From positions 1 to 59,682 of the forward strand of contig CAMCYJ010000012.1 in NCBI GenBank assembly GCA_945883815.1: DNA of 59,682 nucleotides, read 5' to 3'. The notes under the pieces are model-generated. The model ran no database searches and was not told the origin of the DNA. It saw nothing but the letters and a program-made list of their open reading frames with translations. Position 1 is the first letter of the stretch. The number at the start of each line of letters is the position of its first letter. A program made the translations under genes and the position numbers. Shown in pieces: positions 27,423 through 35,986 of this stretch. Source of the DNA: Akkermansia muciniphila. GTDB taxonomy: Bacteria > Verrucomicrobiota > Verrucomicrobiia > Limisphaerales > UBA9464.

Positions 27423-28637
27423 GTGAAAGAGCTCTCCTTCCGGAACGCCGGCCTCGACACCCTTCCTCGCGAAGTGTTCGCACACGCGGACACGCTCGAA
27501 CACCTCGATCTCTCGGGCAATCACTTCGCCTCGTTGCCCGACGAGTTCACGCGCCTGCGCTCCTTGCGGCGCCTATTCCTCTCGAACAACCCCTGTGAGG
27601 AACTCCCGCGGGTCATCGGGCAATTGCCGCAGCTCGAGATGGTGGTGCTCAAGTCCTGTCGCCTGAATCGCGTGGCCGAAGACGCGCTGCCGGCACAGTT
27701 GCGGTGGTTGACGCTGACCGACAACCAGCTCGAGTTCCTTCCCGAGTCACTCGGCCATCGTCCGCGCCTGCAGAAGCTCGCGTTGGCGGGTAATCGACTG
27801 CGCGCCTTGCCGAGCTCGATGAGCAACGCCACGGCACTCGAGTTGATCCGCGTCTCGGCCAACGCGCTCGAGAAGTTCCCGCGCGAGTTGCTCACACTGC
27901 CCAGGCTCGCGTGGTTCGCGTGGGCGGGCAACCCCTTCTGCACGCAGCCCGCGGTCTCCGCGCAGCCTATCGCGTGGGACGCGCTCCAACTGCACGAGGT
28001 GCTGGGCTCTGGCGCGTCGGGCGTCATCTCGCGCGCCACGCGGCGAGACACCGGGGCGCAGGTCGCGGTGAAGGTCTTTAAGGGCGCGGTCACCTCCGAT
28101 GGTTGGCCGGAAGACGAGGTACGCGCGTGCCTGCTCGCGGGACAGCACGAGCACCTCGTGGCGCTCGAGGGCCGCGTGGTCGGTCACCCCGAGGGAGCCG
28201 AGGCGTTGGTGCTCGCGCTCATTCCCCCCAGCTACCGCGCGCTCGGTGGGCCGCCCGACTTCGAGTCGTGCACCCGTGACGTGATGCCACCCGACCTTCA
28301 CCTGTCCAGCACACAAGCCCTGAACATCGCACGCGGGGTGGCTTCGCTAGTTGAGCATCTCCATGCCCGCGGCATCAGCCACGGAGACCTTTACGCACAC
28401 AATACCCAGGTCGACGACGCGGGCCGCCCGTTGGTCGGTGACTTCGGCGCGGCGAACGTGCTTGAGGGGCTCGATACCGACCTCCGTGCCGGCGTGGAGC
28501 GGACCGAAGTGCGTTCCTTCGGAGCGCTGCTCGATGATCTCCTCAGCCGCGGAGCCCCGTCCTCGCTCGCAGAGATGCGGGACGCTTGCTGGTCATCGAC
28601 TCCCCCGTCGTTCGCATCGCTATCGGGTGGATCATGA
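27423..28637 (+). CDS. Leucine-rich-repeat protein kinase
   Basis: This protein of 404 residues starts at a GTG. The N-terminal half (residues 1-175) is about seven LRRs (LEHLDLSGNHFASLPDEF, LRWLTLTDNQLEFLPESL, LQKLALAGNRLRALPSSM). The C-terminal half is a compact Ser/Thr-kinase-like domain with a glycine loop GSGASG (195-200), Lys217 in VAVKVF, catalytic loop HGDLYAHN (320-327, with Gly in place of the usual Arg) and DFG at 340-342. The C-lobe is short and no APE motif is seen. Third codon positions are almost all G or C with frequent GCG and CTC-GAG, unlike neighbours, which suggests recent transfer. It is a soluble signalling protein of unknown target. Confidence 0.85.
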   Translation: MKELSFRNAGLDTLPREVFAHADTLEHLDLSGNHFASLPDEFTRLRSLRRLFLSNNPCEELPRVIGQLPQLEMVVLKSCRLNRVAEDALPAQLRWLTLTDNQLEFLPESLGHRPRLQKLALAGNRLRALPSSMSNATALELIRVSANALEKFPRELLTLPRLAWFAWAGNPFCTQPAVSAQPIAWDALQLHEVLGSGASGVISRATRRDTGAQVAVKVFKGAVTSDGWPEDEVRACLLAGQHEHLVALEGRVVGHPEGAEALVLALIPPSYRALGGPPDFESCTRDVMPPDLHLSSTQALNIARGVASLVEHLHARGISHGDLYAHNTQVDDAGRPLVGDFGAANVLEGLDTDLRAGVERTEVRSFGALLDDLLSRGAPSSLAEMRDACWSSTPPSFASLSGGS

Positions 28638-28823
28638 CCTGCTTCTCTTAATTCCAACGGCGGACCCACGATGTCACGGCAACCCGCGGTTTCTAATGGC
28701 GTGAACTCTGTCACCACATTCTGGTCGTCCAACAGCCGGCTCCGGGGAAATGGGTCAGGGAATGATTTCCAATTTTGCCTCAGCCGCGATTTCGCCGCCC
28801 ATGGATGATGCTCCGGCAAGACC
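28638..28823. other. Intergenic stretch with no gene seen
   Basis: Together with the repeat cluster that follows, this 375-bp gap between the LRR kinase and the prepilin gene shows no frame with coding character on either strand. Confidence 0.5.
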
Positions 28824-28931
28824 GCCGGGTCGCGAGACCCGGCCTACAGGTGAACGCCGGGTCGGGGCCCCGGTCTACAGGGTTACGTCGTGGGCTAGGC
28901 GGTGCGCTGTAGGCCGGGTGCCCACCCGGCG
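28824..28931. repeat. Cluster of three REP-like palindromes
   Basis: Three GC-rich hairpin units are present. Unit 1 is 28824-28849, GCCGGGT, 6-nt loop, ACCCGGC, then CTACAG. Unit 2 is 28856-28880, with the same plan and tail but an imperfect stem. Unit 3 is 28907-28931 in inverted orientation, CTGTAG then GCCGGGT, 4-nt loop, ACCCGGC. A 22-nt stretch between units 2 and 3 (28888-28909) recurs identically at 43721-43742. The arrangement of head-facing palindromes resembles REP/BIME elements, which are moved by TnpA-REP transposases in other bacteria; none is encoded here. Confidence 0.8.
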
Positions 28932-29012
28932 TCCGCACACGCCGGATCGCTGCACCTCGGCAAGCTAGCACCGGGGCGTGCGCCTGAATGGCCGCAGGTT
29001 GAACCGCAGCGA

Positions 29013-29843
29013 TTACCAATATCCATAACAACCGTCGGCACCCCAAATTTGCGAGCCACGGTAGCGGTTCATCTGGCGGATGTCCTTCCAACGGACCGAT
29101 CCGTCGAGCAATCCCACGTTGCCTCCCTTGGCCCCGAGGTTAGCCGGTCGCTGGTCGTAAGCCTCGGGATGCGCGTCGAAGTATTCGTCGTCGGCGATGC
29201 GGGGGCCGCGGGCGGTGTGCGGCACCAGAATTCGCTGGTAGGCCGGGGAGTCGACGTTGAGGTCGGCCAAAAGCACCAGCGAAGGGTCTTCGGTGGCCTT
29301 CTGCGGCGAGACCCAGGTGTTGGTCACGCCGTCGATGAGACCCCAGGGCGAATTGGGGTGTCCTCCGAGGTAGTGGTAACCGATGGCGATGCCGTAGTCG
29401 GGATGGTTGCGCCAGGCCGGTCGCTGCATCCAACGGGTCAGGTTCGGGCAGTCGAAGGCCTTGAGATCGGTGGTGTAGCGCAGGAGGTTGGTTTGATTGG
29501 CACTCGAGAAGACCGGTGTGTGGGTGTCCTTGGCATCGGCCTTGTCGGTGCCTCCCTGCGGCAGGTACTGCTCGTTGTCGTTGGCGTAGAGCAGCGCCGC
29601 GAGGATGAACTGCCGCATGTTGTTGAGGCAGGCCGTCCGCTGCGCCCGCTCTTTGGCCGCCCCGAGCGCCGGAAGGATCATGCCGGCCAGGATGGCGATG
29701 ATGGCGATGACCACGAGGAGTTCGATAAGGGTGAAGCCTGCACGGGTCCTGAAAATCCGAGAAAACCCTCGTTTTTGGCGGCCACGCGAGGCTTCCAAAG
29801 CGGCGAGATCCCCGGAAACCATCGGGAGTTCGGTGAGGTTCAT
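29013..29843 (-). CDS. Prepilin-type DUF1559-like protein 2
   Basis: This protein of 276 residues has a long 35-residue basic leader before [20 protein letters not shown] (Gly -1, Glu +5). The helix is followed by [20 protein letters not shown] and a polar domain ending in [20 protein letters not shown], the H-x9-DG-type C-terminus. Its ATG overlaps the stop of the upstream PQQ propeller gene as ATGA, so both are made from one message. Function is unknown; the pairing with a propeller is the only contextual hint. Confidence 0.93.
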   Translation of the reverse strand: MNLTELPMVSGDLAALEASRGRQKRGFSRIFRTRAGFTLIELLVVIAIIAILAGMILPALGAAKERAQRTACLNNMRQFILAALLYANDNEQYLPQGGTDKADAKDTHTPVFSSANQTNLLRYTTDLKAFDCPNLTRWMQRPAWRNHPDYGIAIGYHYLGGHPNSPWGLIDGVTNTWVSPQKATEDPSLVLLADLNVDSPAYQRILVPHTARGPRIADDEYFDAHPEAYDQRPANLGAKGGNVGLLDGSVRWKDIRQMNRYRGSQIWGADGCYGYW

Positions 29844-31378
29844 TGCGATAGGCGCTCGGCCACGCGGAGGAGTATCGAGTTATCCGGCGCGTCCATCTCG
29901 GCCTCCAGTGCCCCGTCGGCCGGTGCCGCGAGGAACTCGAGGGTGGCAGGACGCCAGATCGGCAGACCGCCCGAGGGGATGGCCGAAGTTTCGAGGCGGA
30001 TTCTGGGGGCCTCGGTGGAGGAAAGTGCCAGGCCACCGGGCGCGGTGACCCGAAGGGCGATTCGACCGGTGCCTGGTCGCAACTCCGCCGCCAACCTCAG
30101 CGATGGCAACGGCGGCGCGGTCGCACCGAGATCTAGCGCGACGATCTCAATGTTGCTGCGGGCGTAAAGCTTCCCGTTGGAGAAGGCCGGATGGTTCCAG
30201 GAGGTGCCGGAAAGGGTCTGGAAGCGGGCAATCTCGGAGTAGGCAGTCGGATTGGGTTCGACCACCACCAGTTCGCCCCGCTCGGTGAGCACCACCAGCT
30301 TGCCGCCCGCCTTGATGAGCGATCCGTAGCCGGGGTTGCCCGAGCCGACAGTCGAGCTAATCCAAGTGTTGGTCCGGCCGGCGAGACTGAAGCAGGCAAG
30401 GCTGCGCATCGAGCGCTCGACAATGCTGTAGAGGTGACCTTCGTGGTGAACCGGGGAGGCCCAGTGGTTCTGGTGGGCGCTGCTGCGTTTGAAGTCGGTC
30501 TGGGAGACCGTGAAGGTCGATCCGCTGCGGGTGACCTTCGCCGTCCAGGCCCCGAGAGCGTAGGCGCAAGAGGCGTAGACAATGTCGTTCGCAACCACTG
30601 GGCTGGCGGCGATCGACGTGGAGGACGGAGCAAAGGAATGGCGCCACAGCACGTCACCGGTTTCGGGCGACAGACCGAGCGTCCCACGGGAAGTCACGAA
30701 CACCACCTGCGGAATCCCGCCCAAAGTTGCCCGTACCGGCGAGGAGTGAGTCATGACGTCGTTCTGGCCGCTCCACAGGGTCTTGCCGTCGCTGGCTTGG
30801 ACTGCCATCAGGCACTGGTTGGCGACGTTGCAGTTCAAGAACACCCGGTCCCCCACCACGAGCGGCGAGGCGGCATTCTGCCAGAGAATCACCGACGTAC
30901 CGGGGAACTCGGCCAGGAAGTCGCGGCTCCAGACGACGGCACCGGTGTCGGCTCTCAAGCAGTACAGCTTGAGGTACGACGTCAGCACGTAGACCCGGTC
31001 GCCCTCGACGGTGGGTGTTGACCTTGGCCCATCAGTGCTTCCCGTGCCTCCGTCCGGATAGAACGCCGCATCGAGGTCCGCGGACCAGAGTTCGGCCCCC
31101 GAGGCGGTGTCGAGCGCCACGCAGCGTTCCCGTCGTTGGCCTCCGACGCGCCGGTTGACCTGCGTGAAGACCTTGCCGCCGGACACCGTGACGGAACTCC
31201 AAGCCGGATCTATGGCGCGTTTCCAGACGACCCGAGGGGAGCGGGCGTCCCAATCGGTCCGGATCGGCTCGGGTGAAGATCCGTCGCCCTCGGGACCCCG
31301 GTAATGGGGCCAATCGGCCGCGGTAAGAATTCCCTGCAGAACGAAAAGGATCGCGATGGATAGAGAGGGGATCTTCAT
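29840..31378 (-). CDS. Exported PQQ-like beta-propeller protein 1
   Basis: This protein of 512 residues starts at the ATG at 31378, giving a clean signal peptide ([20 protein letters not shown], then ADWPHYRGP). Repeated propeller blades with the tryptophan-docking pattern follow: [67 protein letters not shown]. The first blade has [11 protein letters not shown], the typical opening of Verrucomicrobiota/Planctomycetota PQQ-like proteins, most of which probably act as scaffolds rather than quinoprotein dehydrogenases. Catalytic PQQ residues were not identified. It is translationally coupled to prepilin 2. Confidence 0.92.
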   Translation of the reverse strand: MKIPSLSIAILFVLQGILTAADWPHYRGPEGDGSSPEPIRTDWDARSPRVVWKRAIDPAWSSVTVSGGKVFTQVNRRVGGQRRERCVALDTASGAELWSADLDAAFYPDGGTGSTDGPRSTPTVEGDRVYVLTSYLKLYCLRADTGAVVWSRDFLAEFPGTSVILWQNAASPLVVGDRVFLNCNVANQCLMAVQASDGKTLWSGQNDVMTHSSPVRATLGGIPQVVFVTSRGTLGLSPETGDVLWRHSFAPSSTSIAASPVVANDIVYASCAYALGAWTAKVTRSGSTFTVSQTDFKRSSAHQNHWASPVHHEGHLYSIVERSMRSLACFSLAGRTNTWISSTVGSGNPGYGSLIKAGGKLVVLTERGELVVVEPNPTAYSEIARFQTLSGTSWNHPAFSNGKLYARSNIEIVALDLGATAPPLPSLRLAAELRPGTGRIALRVTAPGGLALSSTEAPRIRLETSAIPSGGLPIWRPATLEFLAAPADGALEAEMDAPDNSILLRVAERLSQ

Positions 31379-31583
31379 GCGGGAAGCCGAAGGGTGGTTT
31401 TGTAAACCAAGTTGCCCCACCCATCCCCGGAGTCAAACCGAGGTTCCTGGGCCGCCGCCCCATTGCCAGCGGAGGCGTTCCGTCGGCGATGACTGACCAG
31501 CGCCGATGTCGATGAGCTCAATGATCGCAAGGCGTCAAAAAGCCAATTCCCAACAAACCAGGCCGGCTGGGATTCCTACCCGA

Positions 31584-31820
31584 CTAGGCCAGACAGGCGT
31601 CTCTCATCGGTCGGGTGCTGACCGGACGGAGTTCTTGGCCGCTTCGGTGTCGTTCGTCCACTTCCGCTTGCAGGTGGGTGCCAAGATCCCGGTAGGTCTC
31701 CTCTTCGGTGATGCCGTGGCAAACGCCGCCCCATGGGAATAGATCAGGACAGTAACCCACCTACAAACGATCGGATTCTTCCCAGCGCACGTATTTGAGG
31801 TATTGGTCTTGAGGTTTCAT
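31584..31820 (-). pseudogene. HicB-like antitoxin interrupted by an in-frame stop
   Basis: From the ATG at 31820 the frame reads MKPQDQYLKYVRWEESDRL, then TAG at 31763-31761, then continues in the same frame VGYCPDLFPWGGVCHGITEE and on through TYRDLGTHLQAEVDERHRSG to a TAG at 31586-31584. Joined, with Tyr in place of the stop, this is a normal HicB-like partial-RNase-H-fold antitoxin of about 78 residues (usual pattern YVGYCPDL). A TAC-to-TAG change explains it in one step. The gene is therefore probably dead, unless the stop is read through or is a sequencing error. Confidence 0.7.
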
Positions 31821-31881
31821 TCCAGGGTCGCCCGAAGGGCGTTGCGAACCATGCGTTCCTGATAGTGCCCAGCATCGTCCC
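31817..31881 (-). pseudogene. 3' relic of a gene upstream of the HicB-like relic
   Basis: A frame ending in a TGA that overlaps the HicB-like start as ATGA reads LRDDAGHYQERMVRNALRAT and then LE. Its composition and the overlap look like the end of a real gene, as expected for a toxin partner, but it runs directly into the 3' end of cdsA and no start remains. Only about 22 codons survive, so the identity cannot be assigned. It may be what is left after a deletion fused this locus to the cdsA region. Confidence 0.35.
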
Positions 31882-32808
31882 TCAATGCCGCAGCACGTGC
31901 CTCAGGTAGAGGTACATGAGGGGGGCGTTGAAGAGGAGGCTGTCGAGAAGGTCGAGGATGCCGCCAATGCCGGGGAAGAATCGGCCGGAATCCTTCACGC
32001 CGGCCTCGCGCTTGAAGAGCGACTCGATGAGGTCACCGACCACGGCCGAGACGCTCAGGATCACACCCAACACCACGGCGTGGAACGGCGTCATCCCGGC
32101 CAGGCGATCGCCCAACAACGCGGCCAGTCCCAACGAGCACGCCGTCGAAATCACCACCGCGCCGGCGAATCCCTCCCAGGTTTTCCCGGGGCTGATGCGC
32201 GGGATCATCTTGTGCCGGCCAATGAGCGAGCCCGTACAATAGGCACCCACGTCGCTGAACTTGGTCACCACGATGAAGTAGAGCACGTAGAAGCGCCCAT
32301 CCACGCCGGGGAAGAAATTGATCTTCTGGATGAAGTTTAGCAGCCACGGCACGTACATGAGGCCCAGCAAGGTCATGGAAATGGCCGTCATGGCGTTGCC
32401 CTGGTTTTTCTTGGAGACGAACTCCCGCAAGCACAAGCCCAGGACGAAGAGCACCAGCACCGCCGACTCGAAATCAGCCGCGCGCGAGGGCTGACCCGAA
32501 AACCGCGACCCGGGCTGGTACACCGTCAGGTACACGAAGGTGGAGGCCATGAGGAGGAGCCCGTTGGCCAAACCCCAGAACCGGAAGCACACGAATCCGC
32601 GCCGCTCGACCATGCCGTAGAACTCCACTAAGCCCGTCCCCGCCAAGACAATCATCAATCCCAGGAACACATAGCTGCGGATGAAGGGATCGGTCGAAAA
32701 AATGGCCGCCAAGACAATCGACCACAGGAAGAGCGTGCTTCCGAGGCGTCTCAGGAAAATTTGCCCCTTGGACAGGGCGGCGGGAGTGGGCACCGGAGCA
32801 TCGGCCAT
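31882..32808 (-). CDS. cdsA: Phosphatidate cytidylyltransferase
   Basis: This integral membrane protein of 308 residues has about eight helices. The C-terminal half has the CdsA signature region: FSDVGAYCTGSLIGRHKMIP, SPGKTWEGFAGA and VVGDLIESLFKREAGVKDSG followed by RFFPGIGGILDLLDSLLFN. The last element matches the family pattern S-x-x-KR-x4-KD-x-G-x3-PGHGG-x-x-DR with H to I and the final R to L changes. The enzyme makes CDP-diacylglycerol from phosphatidic acid and CTP for phospholipid synthesis in the inner membrane. Confidence 0.93.
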   Translation of the reverse strand: MADAPVPTPAALSKGQIFLRRLGSTLFLWSIVLAAIFSTDPFIRSYVFLGLMIVLAGTGLVEFYGMVERRGFVCFRFWGLANGLLLMASTFVYLTVYQPGSRFSGQPSRAADFESAVLVLFVLGLCLREFVSKKNQGNAMTAISMTLLGLMYVPWLLNFIQKINFFPGVDGRFYVLYFIVVTKFSDVGAYCTGSLIGRHKMIPRISPGKTWEGFAGAVVISTACSLGLAALLGDRLAGMTPFHAVVLGVILSVSAVVGDLIESLFKREAGVKDSGRFFPGIGGILDLLDSLLFNAPLMYLYLRHVLRH

Positions 32809-32989
32809 GGGTCAAGGCTGCCGGGAAAAACCGAGAATCATCAACCTCGGTGTGGGAAGAAAAGACCCGACCCCGGCCACGAGTCTTGGTAACCGAGGTC
32901 AGCCCGAAGCATTTCGCCCCCGACCAGGTCCAATTCGCCCCCCAGTTGTGGAAAACCGCGATTGATAGTTTCTTTATCCATTCACGCTC

Positions 32990-35944
32990 ATGGGAGAAAC
33001 CGACCCGAAATCCAATCCACCGGCCGCAACGAAGCGCTACGTCCGCGCCATCGGCCCGCGGCTGCGCTGGGTCTTGAACATCATTTGGGTGCTCTTGGCG
33101 CTCTTGGGCGCCAATTCGGTGTACTTGCTCACCGTCACCTTCATGACCTGGAAAGACCGGGCCAGCGGGGTGAGCTACCAGAACTACGCCTACCAAATTC
33201 AGTTCCTGGCCCACCTCATCCTGGGGCTGCTCTTCGTGGTGCCCTTCCTGATTTTCAACTGGGTCCACATCGCCAACACCTGGAATCGGCCCAATCGCAA
33301 GGCCGTGTATGTCGGCTATGCGCTCTTCGCCATCAGTCTCGTGGTGCTGATCTCGGGCGTGGTGCTGGTGCGCTTCGATGGCCTCGAGTGGATTCAGGTC
33401 AAGAGTGAGCGCAGTCGGTCCGTGGCGTATTGGGCTCACATCATCACGCCGCTGCTCTGCGTCTGGCTTTATCTGCTGCACCGGTTGGCCGGGCCACGCA
33501 TTCGCTGGAAGATGGGCGTGAGCTGGGGCACTGCGGTGGCTGCCGCTGTCGCCATTTTGGTGGCCTTCCACCGGCACGATCCGCGCATTTGGTCGGCCAA
33601 GGCGCCGGCTTCGGGCGAGAAGTACTTCATGCCCAGCAGCGCCCGGACGGCCAACGGCAAGTTCATCCCGGCCAAGGCGCTGATGAACAACGAATACTGC
33701 CTGGAGTGCCACAAGGACGTCTTCAACTCGTACATCCACTCGGCGCACAAGTTCAGCTCGTTCAACAATCCCTTCTACCTGTTCAGCATCCGCCAGACCC
33801 GTGAGGCGGCCCTAAAACGCGACGGATCGGTGCAGGCTTCCCGCTGGTGCGCCGGCTGCCATGACCCGGTGCCGTTCTTCTCCGGGGCCTTCGATGATCC
33901 CAACTTCGACATGGTGAACCACCCGACCTCGCAGGCGGGCATCACCTGCGTGACGTGTCACTCCATCACGCACCTGGAAGGCGCCGACAAAGGCCCCATC
34001 GGCAACGGCAACTACACCATCGAAGAACCGGTGCATTACCCCTTTGCCTTCGCGCCCACCAACTCGCTGGCCTATTTCGTCAACAAGCAGCTGGTGAAGG
34101 GCAAGCCGCAGTTCCACAAGGAGACCTTCCTCAAGCCCTTCCACAAGACGGCCGAGTTTTGCTCCACCTGCCACAAGGTGGGCATCCCCTACGCAGTGAA
34201 CCACTACAAGGAGTTCCTGCGCGGCCAGAACCACTACGATTCGTACCTGCTCTCGGGCGTGTCGGGGGTAAATGCCCGGTCGTTCTATTATCCCGACAAG
34301 GCCAAGGCCAACTGCGCCGAATGCCACATGCCGCTCCAGGCCTCTGCGGATTTCGGAGCCAAGAAATACGGCACCAATGACTTCCTAGCCGTCCACAGCC
34401 ATGCGTTCCCGGGAGCCAACACCGGCGTTCCGGCCAAGGTGCTGCCCGCCGGGCCAGAGCAAAAGGAAGCCATTCGTCGCCAGCAGGATTTCCTGAAGGA
34501 CTGCATTCGCGTCGACCTCTTCGGCGTCAAGGAGGGCGGCACCATTGATTCACCGCTCGTCGCGCCGCTGCGCCCCACCCTGCCCCGGCTGAAGCCTGGC
34601 AAGACCTACCTCATCGAGACGGTGGTCCGGACGCTCAAACTGGGGCATCCGCTCACGCAGGGCACGGTGGATTCCAACGAGATCTGGGCCGATGTGTCGG
34701 TGACCGATGGGCAAGGCCAGGTGGTGGGACGATCCGGAGCCACCGGGCGTCATGGCGAGGTGGACCCGTGGTCCCACTTCCTCAACGTCTACATGCTCGA
34801 CAAGGACGGCAACCGCATCGACAGCCGCAATGCGCAGGACATCTTCACCCCGCTTTACAACAACCAGATCCCTCCCGGAGCGGCGCATGTACTGCACTAC
34901 AAGCTCACCGTGCCCGAACAGCAGCGTTCCCCGCTGACCGTTGAGGTGAAGGTGAACTACCGGAAGTTCGACACCATTTACTTCAACTACACCTACGCGT
35001 CGAATTACGTCCGCGGCGGTCCCTTCCTTCTGACCAACGATCTGCCGGTCACCCTGCTGGCCTCGGATCGGCTCGAGTTCGAGATCGAGGGCGGGGCCAA
35101 TCGCGCGACCGCGAGCACCAACGCCCCCTCTAAGATTCCGGAATGGCAGCGCTGGAACGACTACGGCATCGGCCTCTTCCTGAAGGGCGACAAGGGCAGC
35201 GAGAAGGGCGAACTCATCCAGGCGGCTGGCGCCTTCAACCGAGTGGAAGCCCTCGGCCGCGCCGACGGCCCGCTGAACCTCGCACGCGTGTTTTTCAAGG
35301 AAGGCCGGCTCGATGACGCGGTGGCTGCATTGCAGCGCGCCAACGACGCCAAGCGCTTCGACCCGCCCGGGAACCGCTGGACCATCGCCTGGCTCAACGG
35401 CCTGGTGAACAAGCAGAACGGGTTCCTCGACGAGTCCATCCAGCAGCTCACGAGCATTCTCGAAGACCGCTATCCGGAGTTGGAAAAGCGTGGCTTTGAC
35501 TTCAGCCGCGATTACGAGGTCGTGAATGAACTGGGGCAGACTCTTTTCGAGCGTGCCAAGATGGAACGCGCCAATCCGGCTCGAAAGGAGGAGTTCCTGC
35601 GGGCCGCGGCCACCCGCTTCGAACGCACCCTGACCATCGACCCCGAGAACCTCACCGCGCATTACAACCTGGGTCTGATCCATGCGGCTCTTGGCGACGC
35701 CGCCGCCAGCGAACGTCACCGAAAGCTCCACGAGCGCTACCGGCCCGACGACAACGCCCGCGACCGCGCCGTGGCCACCGCCCGACGCAACAATCCGGCC
35801 GCCGACCATGCCACTCAGGCGATCGTGATTTACGACCTGCAGCATCCGCTGAGCTTGTCCATCGGTGCGCCGCAGTCCCGGGCCGTGACGACGGTCGAAC
35901 CCGCCCACGTCCCCCTGCCCTCCAAGACCACGGCCGCCCGCTGA
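32990..35944 (+). CDS. Five-haem cytochrome c with membrane domain and C-terminal TPR
   Basis: This protein has 984 residues. An N-terminal domain of about five helices (residues 26-193) precedes a periplasmic multihaem segment with CLECH (237), CAGCH (287), CVTCH (320), CSTCH (391) and CAECH (442). A beta-rich region (residues ~520-700) follows, and TPR-like repeats occupy about 720-930 (ALGRADGPLNLARVFFKEGR, NLTAHYNLGLIHAALGDAAA). It resembles PVC multihaem/TPR proteins encoded beside CRTAC1 genes; the next gene is exactly that, 42 bp downstream. Likely role: transfer of electrons across or at the inner membrane. Partners and substrate are unknown. Confidence 0.92.
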   Translation: MGETDPKSNPPAATKRYVRAIGPRLRWVLNIIWVLLALLGANSVYLLTVTFMTWKDRASGVSYQNYAYQIQFLAHLILGLLFVVPFLIFNWVHIANTWNRPNRKAVYVGYALFAISLVVLISGVVLVRFDGLEWIQVKSERSRSVAYWAHIITPLLCVWLYLLHRLAGPRIRWKMGVSWGTAVAAAVAILVAFHRHDPRIWSAKAPASGEKYFMPSSARTANGKFIPAKALMNNEYCLECHKDVFNSYIHSAHKFSSFNNPFYLFSIRQTREAALKRDGSVQASRWCAGCHDPVPFFSGAFDDPNFDMVNHPTSQAGITCVTCHSITHLEGADKGPIGNGNYTIEEPVHYPFAFAPTNSLAYFVNKQLVKGKPQFHKETFLKPFHKTAEFCSTCHKVGIPYAVNHYKEFLRGQNHYDSYLLSGVSGVNARSFYYPDKAKANCAECHMPLQASADFGAKKYGTNDFLAVHSHAFPGANTGVPAKVLPAGPEQKEAIRRQQDFLKDCIRVDLFGVKEGGTIDSPLVAPLRPTLPRLKPGKTYLIETVVRTLKLGHPLTQGTVDSNEIWADVSVTDGQGQVVGRSGATGRHGEVDPWSHFLNVYMLDKDGNRIDSRNAQDIFTPLYNNQIPPGAAHVLHYKLTVPEQQRSPLTVEVKVNYRKFDTIYFNYTYASNYVRGGPFLLTNDLPVTLLASDRLEFEIEGGANRATASTNAPSKIPEWQRWNDYGIGLFLKGDKGSEKGELIQAAGAFNRVEALGRADGPLNLARVFFKEGRLDDAVAALQRANDAKRFDPPGNRWTIAWLNGLVNKQNGFLDESIQQLTSILEDRYPELEKRGFDFSRDYEVVNELGQTLFERAKMERANPARKEEFLRAAATRFERTLTIDPENLTAHYNLGLIHAALGDAAASERHRKLHERYRPDDNARDRAVATARRNNPAADHATQAIVIYDLQHPLSLSIGAPQSRAVTTVEPAHVPLPSKTTAAR

Positions 35945-35986
35945 GTCGCTGACCTCGGTTCCACTCCCTGATACCTTTCCACCGAC

